56,391 nt of DNA, taken from positions 1 to 56,391 of the forward strand of contig NZ_JACTUZ010000015.1 of NCBI RefSeq assembly GCF_014490445.1. Reading direction: 5' to 3'. The notes beneath the pieces were generated by a model. It made no database searches and was not told the origin of the DNA. It saw only the letters and a list, made by a program, of their open reading frames with translations. This document shows, one piece after another, positions 15,999 through 23,990 of the stretch. Position numbers and translations under genes: made by a program. The first letter of the stretch is position 1, and every line of letters starts with the position of its first letter. The DNA is from Pseudoroseomonas ludipueritiae (lineage in GTDB: Bacteria > Pseudomonadota > Alphaproteobacteria > Acetobacterales > Acetobacteraceae).

Positions 15999-17168
15999 TC
16001 AGGCCGGCTGCGGCACGGCGAATTCGGCACGGATCAGCGCATCATGCTCGCCGATGCCGGGCACCGGGCCCAGCGCGGGCACGGCACCGTCATGGATGGC
16101 GGGCGGGGCGACGATGGAGGCCAGGCCGCCGGGCGTGGCGACATCCACCCGCCGCAGCGCCGGGTGCCGCACCAGATCGGCCACCTCGTTGACGAAGCCA
16201 TAAGCGGTGCCGGCCGCATCCAGGCGCGCCGCGACCTCTTCCCGCGTCAGGGCAGCGAAGACCTCGGCGATACGCGAATCCACAGCCGCGCGGTTGGCAA
16301 CGCGTGCGTTGTTGCTCTCGAAGCCCGGCTGCTTTGGCAGGTCGGGTTGCTCCAGCACGCCAGCGCAGAACTTCGTCCATTCGCGCTCGTTCTGGATGGA
16401 GAAGAGCACCAGCGCCTGGTCCGATGTCTGAAAGGCGCCGTAGGGGCAGATGGAAGGGTGTGCGAGGCCGACGCGCTGCGGCGCCTTGCCCGTGCCCTCG
16501 AAATACAGCAGCGGCACGTTCATCCAATCGGCCATGCCGTCGAAGAGGCTGACTTCCACCTTGCGGCCCTGGCCGGTGATGGAACGGCCGATCAGCGCCT
16601 CCAGCACCGCCGCATAGGCGGACATGCCGCAGGCGATATCGCAGACGGAGACGCCGACGCGCCCAGGGCCAGCCGGGTGGCCGGTGATGGCCGCCAGGCC
16701 GCTCTCGGCCTGCACCAGCAGGTCATAAGCCTTCATGCCGGCATAGGCATGGCCGCTGCCATAGCCCGTGACATCGACGGTGATGAGGCGGGGGTAGCGC
16801 CGCCGCAGCTCATCCGACCCCAGCCCGGCCCGCGCGGCGGCACCGGGGGCGAGGTTCTGGATGAAGACATCCGCCTTCTCCAGAATCCGATGCAACAGCG
16901 CGGCGTCTTCCGGACTCTTGATATCGGCGACAAGACTCTGCTTGCCACGATTGAGCCAGACAAAATAGCTGGACAGCCCATGCACGGCGGCATCGTAGCC
17001 GCGCGCGAAATCGCCTTCCGGACGCTCGATCTTGATGACGCGGGCACCGGCATCGGCGAGGCGGCTGCTGCAATAGGGCGCGGCCACCGCCTGTTCCAGG
17101 GCCACCACCAGCAGGCCCTCCAGCGGCTTGCGAGTGTCCGGGGTCTGCTTCTTGATCTGTCCGGTCAT
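15999..17168 (-). CDS. CaiB/BaiF family (class III) CoA-transferase
   Basis: 389 residues. Class III CoA-transferases move CoA between organic acids through an aspartyl-CoA anhydride. The catalytic Asp is in MKAYDLLVQAESGL (about residue 145). Further family motifs are LNRGKQSLVADIKSPEDAA near 72, CDIACGMSAYAAVLEALIGR near 180 and VEVSLFDGMADWMNVPLLYF near 208. First gene of the PrpD-dehydrogenase-MaoC group, 11 bases before the PrpD start, so it likely provides the activation step. The family includes mesaconyl-CoA C1-C4 transferase, succinyl-CoA:malate and formyl-CoA transferases. With an HTD2-type hydratase next to it, a C4/C5 dicarboxylate is my preferred substrate class. Confidence 0.88.
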   Translation of the reverse strand: MTGQIKKQTPDTRKPLEGLLVVALEQAVAAPYCSSRLADAGARVIKIERPEGDFARGYDAAVHGLSSYFVWLNRGKQSLVADIKSPEDAALLHRILEKADVFIQNLAPGAAARAGLGSDELRRRYPRLITVDVTGYGSGHAYAGMKAYDLLVQAESGLAAITGHPAGPGRVGVSVCDIACGMSAYAAVLEALIGRSITGQGRKVEVSLFDGMADWMNVPLLYFEGTGKAPQRVGLAHPSICPYGAFQTSDQALVLFSIQNEREWTKFCAGVLEQPDLPKQPGFESNNARVANRAAVDSRIAEVFAALTREEVAARLDAAGTAYGFVNEVADLVRHPALRRVDVATPGGLASIVAPPAIHDGAVPALGPVPGIGEHDALIRAEFAVPQPA

Positions 17169-17198
17169 CGTGGGCGTATCCTAGCCAGTGATGCGACC

Positions 17199-17220
17199 GG
17201 GGCGGGGTTGTGCCCGCCCC
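17199..17220 (-). terminator. Hairpin after the LivJ-type receptor
   Basis: Perfect 8-bp stem GGGGCGGG (17199-17206) with CCCGCCCC (17213-17220), loop GTTGTG. It lies between the receptor stop at 17229 and the CaiB start at 17168 on the minus strand. It could attenuate or end transcription after the receptor gene. Confidence 0.5.
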
Positions 17221-17228
17221 CGCGCTGT

Positions 17229-18563
17229 TCAACGAAAGGCGACGGGCTGGGGCATCTTGTCCAGCATGTCGGGCTTCAAGGTCTTGAGCCAGTCGAGGCT
17301 CTTCTGGCCCACCGGGGTGGTGACCGATGCGGCCGGGAAGACCACCATGTCGGTCATCACCGGGAAGGGGTAGCGGTCGGTCTGCACGGTGGTGCCGATC
17401 AACTGGTCTTCCAGCCCCTGCCCGTCGGGGCGGATGGTGATGGAGGAGGTCAGCGACGGGAAGGTCAGCCCCCGGAAGGCGGCGGCAAGCTCGGCATCTG
17501 TCGGCCATTGCCCGCCCTTGGCGGCCATGGCCTTCTCATAGCCCGCCTTCATGGCGAAGACTGCCTGCGCCATGTGGTGGCAGGAATAGATGGGGTAGTT
17601 GTTGAAGCGCTTGCGGTAATTCTCGGTGAAGTTTTTCAGCAGTTCCGGATTGGCCGGAGAAGGGTGCAGGAACCAGTGGTCGCCGCGCGCGCCGATGATA
17701 TGCCCGGCCGGCAGCGCCTTGCCCACGCGCTCCAGCGAGGATTCCGCCAATGGCAGCACGAAGGTGCTGCGGTCGAAGAGCTTCCGGTCCGCCGACTGGC
17801 GGATAAAGGTATCGAGATCGCCGCCCCAGGAGGTGGAGAAGATCACATCCGGCCGCAGCGCCAGGAGCCGCGTGATCTCGCTGGAGAAATCCGTGGCGCC
17901 GAAGCGGGGAAACAATTCGGCGGCGACACGCACGCCGGGCTTCAGCGTCTGCAACCCGGTGCGGAAGATATCCCAGGAGTCGCGGCCCCAGGCATAATCC
18001 TGATTCACCACGGCCACACTGCGGAATTCCGGCTTGGTCTTCAGCAGGTAGAGCAGCGCCGACAGCACCTCGGGCGTCGCATTGGCGCCGGTGCGATAGG
18101 CGTAATCGTATTTACCATCCTCGAAGATGCGCTGGGTGCCGCAGTCCCAAAGCAGCGTCGGGCGCTTCAACTCATCGGCCAGGGGCGCGCAGGCCAGGCA
18201 ATCGGCCGAGGAGATGGCAGAGAAGATGATGTTGACGTTCTCGCTCTGCACGAGGCGTCGGAACTCACCGACAAAGTGGTCCACGCCGGGGCCTTCATCG
18301 ACGAAGATCGGCCTTGCCTTCACGCCGCCAATGCCACCGGCGGCGTTCAACTCATCGAAGAGCAGTTCGGCGGCCTGGCGTCCTGGCACGCCAAAGACGC
18401 TGGACGGGCCGGAAAGAAAGGTGGCGATGCCCACCTTGATCTCGGCTGGCTTCTGGGCCTGCGCCTGCACATGGGCAGGACGTCCCGCCAGCAGCAGGCT
18501 ACCGGCACCCAACCCAGTCTGCAGCAGCCTTCGACGGGAGACAGGCGAATTGACGTTCTTCAT
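17229..18563 (-). CDS. Branched-chain-amino-acid-type (LivJ) ABC substrate-binding protein
   Basis: 444-residue periplasmic receptor. The N-terminus is Tat-like (SRRRLLQTGLGAGSLLLAG, then VQAQA). Type I periplasmic-binding motifs: EIKVGIATFLSGPSSVFGVP near residue 37, AAELLFDELNAAGGIGGVKA near 60, YAWGRDSWDIFRTGLQ near 195 and ARGDHWFLHPSP near 290. The ATG at 18563 gives a normal leader; an upstream in-frame codon adds 18 unrelated residues. It is separated from livHMGF by the divergent lysR gene but is the obvious receptor for that permease. Liv-type systems in this family often carry aromatic or aliphatic acids and amides rather than amino acids. Confidence 0.88.
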   Translation of the reverse strand: MKNVNSPVSRRRLLQTGLGAGSLLLAGRPAHVQAQAQKPAEIKVGIATFLSGPSSVFGVPGRQAAELLFDELNAAGGIGGVKARPIFVDEGPGVDHFVGEFRRLVQSENVNIIFSAISSADCLACAPLADELKRPTLLWDCGTQRIFEDGKYDYAYRTGANATPEVLSALLYLLKTKPEFRSVAVVNQDYAWGRDSWDIFRTGLQTLKPGVRVAAELFPRFGATDFSSEITRLLALRPDVIFSTSWGGDLDTFIRQSADRKLFDRSTFVLPLAESSLERVGKALPAGHIIGARGDHWFLHPSPANPELLKNFTENYRKRFNNYPIYSCHHMAQAVFAMKAGYEKAMAAKGGQWPTDAELAAAFRGLTFPSLTSSITIRPDGQGLEDQLIGTTVQTDRYPFPVMTDMVVFPAASVTTPVGQKSLDWLKTLKPDMLDKMPQPVAFR

Positions 18564-18632
18564 GGAAGGTCCTCCAGGACGGCGGCCGCTTGAGCGGCTC
18601 TGCGTGAAGACTGGCACCGATTATCCCATCGG

Positions 18633-18645
18633 TCCAATATATGGA
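18633..18645. promoter_or_regulatory. LysR-type T-N11-A operator
   Basis: TCCAATATATGGA is a dyad (TCCA-N5-TGGA) that fits the T-N11-A LysR box. It is embedded in an imperfect 20-bp palindrome running from CGGT to ACCG. It lies between the divergent LivJ-type receptor (start 18563) and lysR (start 18673), 28-40 bases before the lysR ATG, and is an AT-rich island in GC-rich DNA. Confidence 0.65.
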
Positions 18646-18672
18646 ACCGTTGCGACCCCTCGGGTTTGAGAT

Positions 18673-19578
18673 ATGGATCTGCGCCACCTCCGCTACTTCA
18701 TCGCCGTTGCCGAGGAACTGAGCTTCACGCGTGCGGCCAGCCGCCTGGGCCTGGGCCAGCCGCCGCTCAGCCAGCAGATCCAACAATTGGAGCGGGAGGT
18801 CGGCGCCCCGTTGTTCGACCGCCTACCACGTGGTGTCGCGCTCACGGCGGCCGGGCAACGGATGCTGCGGGATGCGAAGGACATCCTGGCCCGCAGCGAG
18901 CAGGCGCTGCTGAACGCGCGCCGCGCCGCCTGGGGAGAGCTGGGCCTGCTGCGGGTGGGCTTCACGCCTTCCGCCTCCTTCAACCCCTTCGTGACCGCCA
19001 GCATCCGCGACTACCGGCAAGCCTATCCCGATGTGCGGGTGGAGCTGATGGAAGCCACGACGGCCCAGTTGCTGGAAGGTTTCCAGGCGCACCGGCTCGA
19101 CGTCGCCTTTATCCGCCCCGTGCCGGGCGAGACAGGCCATCTCCCCTGCCGCCTGCTGCTGCGGGAGGAAATGCTGGTGGCGCTGCCGGCGGGCCATCCG
19201 CTGGCCGGGCGGCGCAGCATTCCCCTGACGGCGCTGAAGGGGGAGTCCTTTATTCTTTATCCCCGCCGCAACGGGCGGGCCCTTTATGATGCCATTGTCG
19301 GCGCCTGCGAGGCCGCCGGCTTCAGCCCGCGCGTGGCACAGGAGGCGCCGCAGATGGCGACCACCGTCACCCTCATCGCCAGCGGCATCGGTGTTTCGCT
19401 CGTGCCGGCCTCCATGGGGCAGCTGCTAGCGGAGGGCGTCACTTACCGCCCCTTGCGCGGCCCCGCGCCCCGCGCCGACCTGAGCCTGGTCCACCAGACG
19501 GAGGCCGCGCAGGAAGTGACCGGCGCCTTCACCCGGCTGGTGCTGGAACGCGCCAGGCGGACGGGCCTTTCCGCCTGA
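18673..19578 (+). CDS. LysR family transcriptional regulator
   Basis: 301 residues. N-terminal winged helix-turn-helix, residues 1-62 (MDLRHLRYFIAVAEELSFTR, AASRLGLGQPPLSQQIQQLE). The effector domain opens with LLRVGFTPSASFNPFVTASI near residue 93. This resembles the BenM/CatM/TfdR group, which senses aromatic acids and intermediates, though the ligand cannot be read from sequence. Divergent from the LivJ-type receptor and facing livHMGF, with a T-N11-A site in between. I infer it controls the receptor gene and perhaps the CaiB-PrpD-dehydrogenase-MaoC group. The ribosome-binding site is weak. Confidence 0.9.
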   Translation: MDLRHLRYFIAVAEELSFTRAASRLGLGQPPLSQQIQQLEREVGAPLFDRLPRGVALTAAGQRMLRDAKDILARSEQALLNARRAAWGELGLLRVGFTPSASFNPFVTASIRDYRQAYPDVRVELMEATTAQLLEGFQAHRLDVAFIRPVPGETGHLPCRLLLREEMLVALPAGHPLAGRRSIPLTALKGESFILYPRRNGRALYDAIVGACEAAGFSPRVAQEAPQMATTVTLIASGIGVSLVPASMGQLLAEGVTYRPLRGPAPRADLSLVHQTEAAQEVTGAFTRLVLERARRTGLSA

Positions 19579-19590
19579 CCCTGCCGAGGC

Positions 19591-20253
19591 TCAGCCCCCT
19601 TCGGCCTGGATCTCGCCCCGCTCAATGACAAAGGTCTGGTCCACCAAGGATTGCAGCAGGGCCGGGCTGCTTTCGGTGATCAGGATGGCGACATCCGGCA
19701 GGGCGGTACGAAGGCGCCCCAGGGCCTCGGCATAGCGGAGCGCCAGGGCGGGGGCGAGGCCTTGGAAAGGCTCGTCCAGCAGCACGGCGCGGGTGCCCAC
19801 CATCAGGGCACGCCCCAGCGCCACCATCTTGCCCTGGCCGCCGGAAAGGCCGGCGGCCTTGCGCGGGGCGAAGTCGCGCAGCTCCGGCAGCAGGCCGAAG
19901 ACCATCTCCAGCCGCTGGTTGAGCTCATGGGCGGACAGCTTCAGCACCTCGGCGGGCAGGCGCAGGTTCTCTAGCACGGTGAAGCTGCCGAAAAGGCGGC
20001 GCTCCTCCGGTGCATAGCCGATGCCGAGCGAGGCGCGCTGATGCGCTGGCGCCCCTGTGCAGGCCTTGCCGTCGATGGTGATATGGCCACCACGTACCGG
20101 CAGCAGCCCCATCAGGGTGCGCAGCGTGGTGGTCTTGCCGGCGCCGTTCCGGCCGATCAAGGCCACGCGCCCGCCGGCCGGCACCGCCAGGTCCACCCCA
20201 CGCAGCACCGGTGCCCCGGCGATGTCGACGGAAACCTGCTCAAGCCGCAGCAT
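19591..20253 (-). CDS. livF: Branched-chain-type ABC transporter ATP-binding protein LivF
   Basis: 220 residues, slightly short for LivF (about 235). Walker A is GRNGAGKTT near residue 36, the signature LSGGQGKMVALGRALM is near 132 and Walker B with AVLLDEPFQGLAPALALRY near 155. The PEERRLFGSFTVLENL segment is typical of LivF. The start at 20253 (MLRLEQVSVDIAG) overlaps the livG end by 14 bases. The reading frame continues upstream but only as the shifted livG gene. The C-terminus is cut short after VIERGEIQAEGG, which is normal for some members. Confidence 0.9.
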   Translation of the reverse strand: MLRLEQVSVDIAGAPVLRGVDLAVPAGGRVALIGRNGAGKTTTLRTLMGLLPVRGGHITIDGKACTGAPAHQRASLGIGYAPEERRLFGSFTVLENLRLPAEVLKLSAHELNQRLEMVFGLLPELRDFAPRKAAGLSGGQGKMVALGRALMVGTRAVLLDEPFQGLAPALALRYAEALGRLRTALPDVAILITESSPALLQSLVDQTFVIERGEIQAEGG

Positions 20254-21010
20254 GGGGTGCCTCGCCGGGGCGGATGCCGATGACCTCGCGCTGGACCACA
20301 GGGTCCGACAGGATCTGCTCCGGTGGCCCCAGGGCCGCGATCCTGCCCTGCCCCCAGACCGCCACGCGGTCGGCGATGCGGCCAACGACATCCATGTCAT
20401 GCTCGACGAAGACGGCGGTGACCCCGGCCTCCCGCAGGACTCGCGCCAGGGTTTCCACCACCGCCATCTTGTCGGCGGCGGCGACGCCACTGGTTGGCTC
20501 GTCCATCAGCAGCAGTTGCGGCCGCATGGCCACGGCCATGGCGATATCGGCCAGCTTGCGCGTACCTTCGTTCAGGGCGTCGGCCCGCCGGTGCGCGGCA
20601 GGCATGAGGCCGAAGCGGTCGAGGAGATCCTCCGCCTCCTCCCGGAAGGCGGGACGCAGCAGCGGGCGGAAGACGGAAAAGACCCCGTCCCTCGCTGCCA
20701 CGGCCAGGGCCGCGTTCTCCAGCACCGTATGCTCGGTGAAGAGCTGCGGTAGCTGGAAGGAGCGCGCGATGCCCATGCGGACGATGTCGCGCGGCTTCAT
20801 GCCCAGCACCTGCCGGCCGCGAAAGGTGATGGAGCCGCCCTGGGGGCGCAGATAGCCCGTGCTCATGTTGATGAAGGTGGTCTTGCCGGCGCCATTGGGG
20901 CCGATGATGGCCAGGAACTCGCGCTCCAGCACATCCAGGTTGATGCCATCGGCGGCCTTCACGCCGCCGAAAGCCAGCCGCAGATCCTGCGCGGAGAGGA
21001 GGACGCTCAT
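20240..21010 (-). CDS. livG: Branched-chain-type ABC transporter ATP-binding protein LivG
   Basis: 256 residues. Walker A GPNGAGKTTFINMSTGYL near residue 36, LivG-specific ARSFQLPQLFTEHTVLENAA near 85, and Walker B LLLMDEPTSGVAAADKMAVV near 170. The usual signature LSGGQQ is degenerate here: the segment before Walker B reads RRADALNEGTRKLADIAMAV, with LNEGTRK in its place. That is a feature of one LivG subgroup and should still support ATP hydrolysis. Start overlaps the livM stop by 4 bases. Confidence 0.88.
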   Translation of the reverse strand: MSVLLSAQDLRLAFGGVKAADGINLDVLEREFLAIIGPNGAGKTTFINMSTGYLRPQGGSITFRGRQVLGMKPRDIVRMGIARSFQLPQLFTEHTVLENAALAVAARDGVFSVFRPLLRPAFREEAEDLLDRFGLMPAAHRRADALNEGTRKLADIAMAVAMRPQLLLMDEPTSGVAAADKMAVVETLARVLREAGVTAVFVEHDMDVVGRIADRVAVWGQGRIAALGPPEQILSDPVVQREVIGIRPGEAPHAAA

Positions 21011-21945
21011 GCCGCTTTCCTCCGGCGCAGGCCCTGGACCATGCCGACCAGCCCACCGGGCGCGAAGAGGATGACCAGCAGCAGCACCGCCCCCAGGATC
21101 AGCTGCCAGGCATCGGCCAGGTTGGCGGCGGCATAGACCCGCGTCAGCTCATAGACCACGGCGCCCAGGAAGGCCCCCAGCACGCTGCCCGCGCCGCCGA
21201 GGATGGCGATGAAGACCAACTCGCCCGACGCCGTCCAATAGGCTAGGGCCGGCGTGACATGGCGGCTGGTCAGCGCGATCAGGCTGCCGCCGCAACCCGC
21301 CATCAGGGCCGAGAGCACATAGGCGGAAAGCAGCACGTAGCGGGCCGGCACGCCCATGAACTCCAGCCGTGCCTCCCGCGTCTTCACGCCGGCCAGGGCT
21401 TGTCCCAGCGGGGCCGCCAGATAGATGCGGATAAAGATGGCAAAGGCCACCGCCAGCAGCAGCGCCAGCGTGAAGACCGCCCAGTCATAGGAGGCGCCGG
21501 TGAGTTCCATGCCCAGGAAGGTCGGCATCGGCAGGCGGATGCCGTCCGTGCCATGCGTGATGGTGTAAAGCTTCTCCAGCAGCGAATAGAAGACCATGCT
21601 GAGCGCGAGGTTCAGCATGCCGAAGAAGATCTCGCGGTAGCGCATCACGAAAAGGCCGATGACCAGCCCGGCCGCCGCTGAGATCAGCGCCGCCATGGGC
21701 AGCAGCAGCAGCGCCTCCCGCATCTGCGGTGCCACGAAGGCCACCGAATAGGCGGCGATGGCGACATACATGGCATGGCCGAAGCTGACCTGTCCGGCGC
21801 GCAGCAACAGCAGGATGCCCAGCACCGTGATGCCCTTGGCCAGGGCGATGGTCAGCACGAAGCGCAGCCAGGGCGCGGCCCAGGCCAGCAGCACCAGCAA
21901 GGCCGCACCCAGGATGGCGGCGAGGATCTCCAGGCGGCCTGTCAT
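21007..21945 (-). CDS. livM: Branched-chain-type ABC transporter permease LivM
   Basis: 312-residue inner-membrane protein with about nine hydrophobic segments. Characteristic motifs are RAGQVSFGHAMYVAIAAYSV near residue 49, the QALAGVKTREARLEFMGVPA loop near 188 and YWTASGELVFIAILGGAGSV near 243, followed by LGAFLGAVVYEL. ATGA overlap with livH and 4-base overlap with livG indicate strict co-translation. Confidence 0.92.
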   Translation of the reverse strand: MTGRLEILAAILGAALLVLLAWAAPWLRFVLTIALAKGITVLGILLLLRAGQVSFGHAMYVAIAAYSVAFVAPQMREALLLLPMAALISAAAGLVIGLFVMRYREIFFGMLNLALSMVFYSLLEKLYTITHGTDGIRLPMPTFLGMELTGASYDWAVFTLALLLAVAFAIFIRIYLAAPLGQALAGVKTREARLEFMGVPARYVLLSAYVLSALMAGCGGSLIALTSRHVTPALAYWTASGELVFIAILGGAGSVLGAFLGAVVYELTRVYAAANLADAWQLILGAVLLLVILFAPGGLVGMVQGLRRRKAA

Positions 21946-22877
21946 ATGCGCCGTGTCTCCGTCACGCCGAAGAGGCCCTGCGGCCGCACCAGCAGCACCA
22001 GCACCATGATGAGATAGGGGATCACCACCTCCAGCTCCGGCTCCAGATAGACGGCGATGGAGCGGCCGAGGCCGATCATCACGGCGGCGATGGCCGCGCC
22101 TTCGATCTGTCCCAGGCCGGCCGTTGCCACAACGGCGAAGGAGAGCACGATGGTGGAGGCCCCGACGCCCGGCACCATGGAGGTCATGGGCGAGGCCAGC
22201 GCACCGCCCAGTGCCGCGAGGGCGGCGCCGAAGGTGAAGGTCAGCATGGTGACCTTCGCGGCATCGATGCCCTGGGACGTAGCCGCTTCCCGGTCCGTGG
22301 TCACGGCCACGATCACACGGCCCGCCAGGGTGCGCCGCATGAACCAGGCCAGCCCGACCAGGGTCAGCAGCGCGACACCTGGCAGCACGTAAAGCTGATA
22401 GGCCGTATAGGGGATGACATCGGCCCCGAAAGGCACATCCACCGTGCCCAGCAGGCGCATCGGCATCTCATTGGAAACCGGCTGCACGCCCCAGATCAGC
22501 TTCTGCACATCTTCCAGAATCATGAACAGGGCAAAGGTCACCAGCAATTGCAGGACAGGCTCCTGCCGCTCGACCCGCTTCAGCAACACCCGCTCGATCA
22601 CCGGCCCCAGAATGGCGCCGACCAATGCCGCGGCGATCACCAGCGCCGGGTAGCAAAGCCAGGCCGGAAGCCCACGCGCGGATAGGAACAGCGTCAGGGA
22701 CGCCGCGCTATAGGCGCCGATCGCGTATAGGCTTCCATGGGCCACGTTCAGGACGCGCAGAACCCCGAAGACAAGGTTCAATCCAACGGCGACCATGAAG
22801 ATGGAGGCGGCAGAAGCAAGGCCGTCCAGGACAGCCAGGCCGAGCAGCAAGCCGTTATCAGAGAGCCACGCCATCAT
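21942..22877 (-). CDS. livH: Branched-chain-type ABC transporter permease LivH
   Basis: 311-residue inner-membrane permease. Hallmarks are VGLNLVFGVLRVLNVAHGSL (about residue 30), the GRVIVAVTTDREAATSQGID loop (about 185) and SFAVVATAGLGQIEGAAIAA (about 250). I place the start at the ATG at 22877, with CAGGAG 9 bases upstream, rather than the TTG six codons earlier that itself contains that ribosome-binding site. First gene of livHMGF. Confidence 0.9.
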   Translation of the reverse strand: MMAWLSDNGLLLGLAVLDGLASAASIFMVAVGLNLVFGVLRVLNVAHGSLYAIGAYSAASLTLFLSARGLPAWLCYPALVIAAALVGAILGPVIERVLLKRVERQEPVLQLLVTFALFMILEDVQKLIWGVQPVSNEMPMRLLGTVDVPFGADVIPYTAYQLYVLPGVALLTLVGLAWFMRRTLAGRVIVAVTTDREAATSQGIDAAKVTMLTFTFGAALAALGGALASPMTSMVPGVGASTIVLSFAVVATAGLGQIEGAAIAAVMIGLGRSIAVYLEPELEVVIPYLIMVLVLLVRPQGLFGVTETRRI

Positions 22878-23238
22878 CGTGCGGTACTCCTGCAAGCCAG
22901 AGGGGCTGGTACGGCGGCCACGCTACCTGCCGCGGGAGCAGCACCATGACCACGTGGCATGGCGTGGAGAAAGGTCAGGTGCCACCAGCGGAATCCGGAG
23001 AACCTCGGATCGCATGTCATCTCCCTCTGACACTTCCATCGTTTTGCTGGCACTCTTCCACGCGGGTATGGCGCCGTCAACTCATGAGGTGATCGGCGAA
23101 TCTCCTGGTAGTCAGATCTGGAACGCTGCCGCGGCCTGCTTAAGATCTCTAGGCATCAGCAGCGGCGGCGGCCATCATTCCATGAGGCGGCGAAGCCGCT
23201 CACGTCCAGGCTAGTCAATCATAAATGGAGGACACAGC
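22878..23238. other. Divergent intergenic region, livH / SDR
   Basis: About 360 bases without a supportable gene. It must hold promoters for livHMGF (minus) and the SDR-alcohol dehydrogenase pair (plus). The plus-strand gene has a strong GGAGGA at 23227-23232. No clear palindrome was found. Confidence 0.4.
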
Positions 23239-23988
23239 ATGCGCCTTGCAGGCAAATCCGCGCTCGTCACCGGCGGCGCTTCCGGATTCGGCACGGGCAT
23301 TGCCCGACTCTTTGCCGCTGAAGGCGCCAAGGTCACCATCATGGACCTGAACGGTGCGGGCGCGGAGGAGGTGGCGAAGTCCATCGGGTCCGGCGCCGCC
23401 GCCATCCAGGGCGATGTCACATCTCAGGCCGATACCGAGGCTGCCGTGGCCAAGGCCACCGCGCATGGCGGCAAGCTGGACATCGTCGTCAACAACGCCG
23501 GCTGGACGCACCGCAACAAGCCGCTGCTGGAGGTCACGGAAGACGAGTTCGACCGCGTCTACGCCATCAATGTGAAGTCGCTGTTCCACATGACCCAGGC
23601 GGTGGTGCCGCATATGCGGCGGCAGGGTGGCGGTGTCATGATCAATATCGGCTCCACCGCCGGCATCCGCCCCCGGCCGGGCCTCACCTGGTACAACGGC
23701 ACGAAGGGCGCGGTGAACCTGCTCTCCCGCTCCATGGCCGTGGAGCTTGCGCCGGACAAGATCCGCGTCAACTGCGTGGCACCGGTCATGGGCGCGACGG
23801 GCATGCTGGAAGCCTTCATGGGTCTGCCCGACACGCCCGAGAATCGCGCGAAGTTCCTGGCGACCATTCCGCTCGGCCGCCTCTCCACGCCAGAGGATAT
23901 CGCGGGAGCCTGCCTCTACCTGGCCTCGGACGAGGCCAATTTCATCACCGGCGTGGTTCTTGAGGTCGATGGCGGCAGGACGATCTGA
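23239..23988 (+). CDS. SDR family oxidoreductase (glucose-1-dehydrogenase/FabG-like)
   Basis: 249 residues, classical short-chain dehydrogenase. The cofactor motif TGGASGFGTGIA is at residues 12-23 and D37 (IMDLNGAG) suggests NAD preference. NNAG is near residue 85, the catalytic serine is in NIGSTAG, and the active-site YxxxK is WYNGTKGAVN near 152. Catalytic residues all look present. It is followed after 2 bases by an alcohol dehydrogenase gene, so the pair probably acts on the same alcohol/ketone. The ligand is not predictable from sequence. Confidence 0.9.
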   Translation: MRLAGKSALVTGGASGFGTGIARLFAAEGAKVTIMDLNGAGAEEVAKSIGSGAAAIQGDVTSQADTEAAVAKATAHGGKLDIVVNNAGWTHRNKPLLEVTEDEFDRVYAINVKSLFHMTQAVVPHMRRQGGGVMINIGSTAGIRPRPGLTWYNGTKGAVNLLSRSMAVELAPDKIRVNCVAPVMGATGMLEAFMGLPDTPENRAKFLATIPLGRLSTPEDIAGACLYLASDEANFITGVVLEVDGGRTI

Positions 23989-23990
23989 CC

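Noticed and set aside
15846-18593. A 915-codon open frame on the plus strand
   Set aside because: It is antisense to the PrpD, CaiB and LivJ genes, which have clear families, signal peptide and ribosome-binding sites. The frame is low-complexity His/Arg/Gly-rich text produced by GC-rich third positions.
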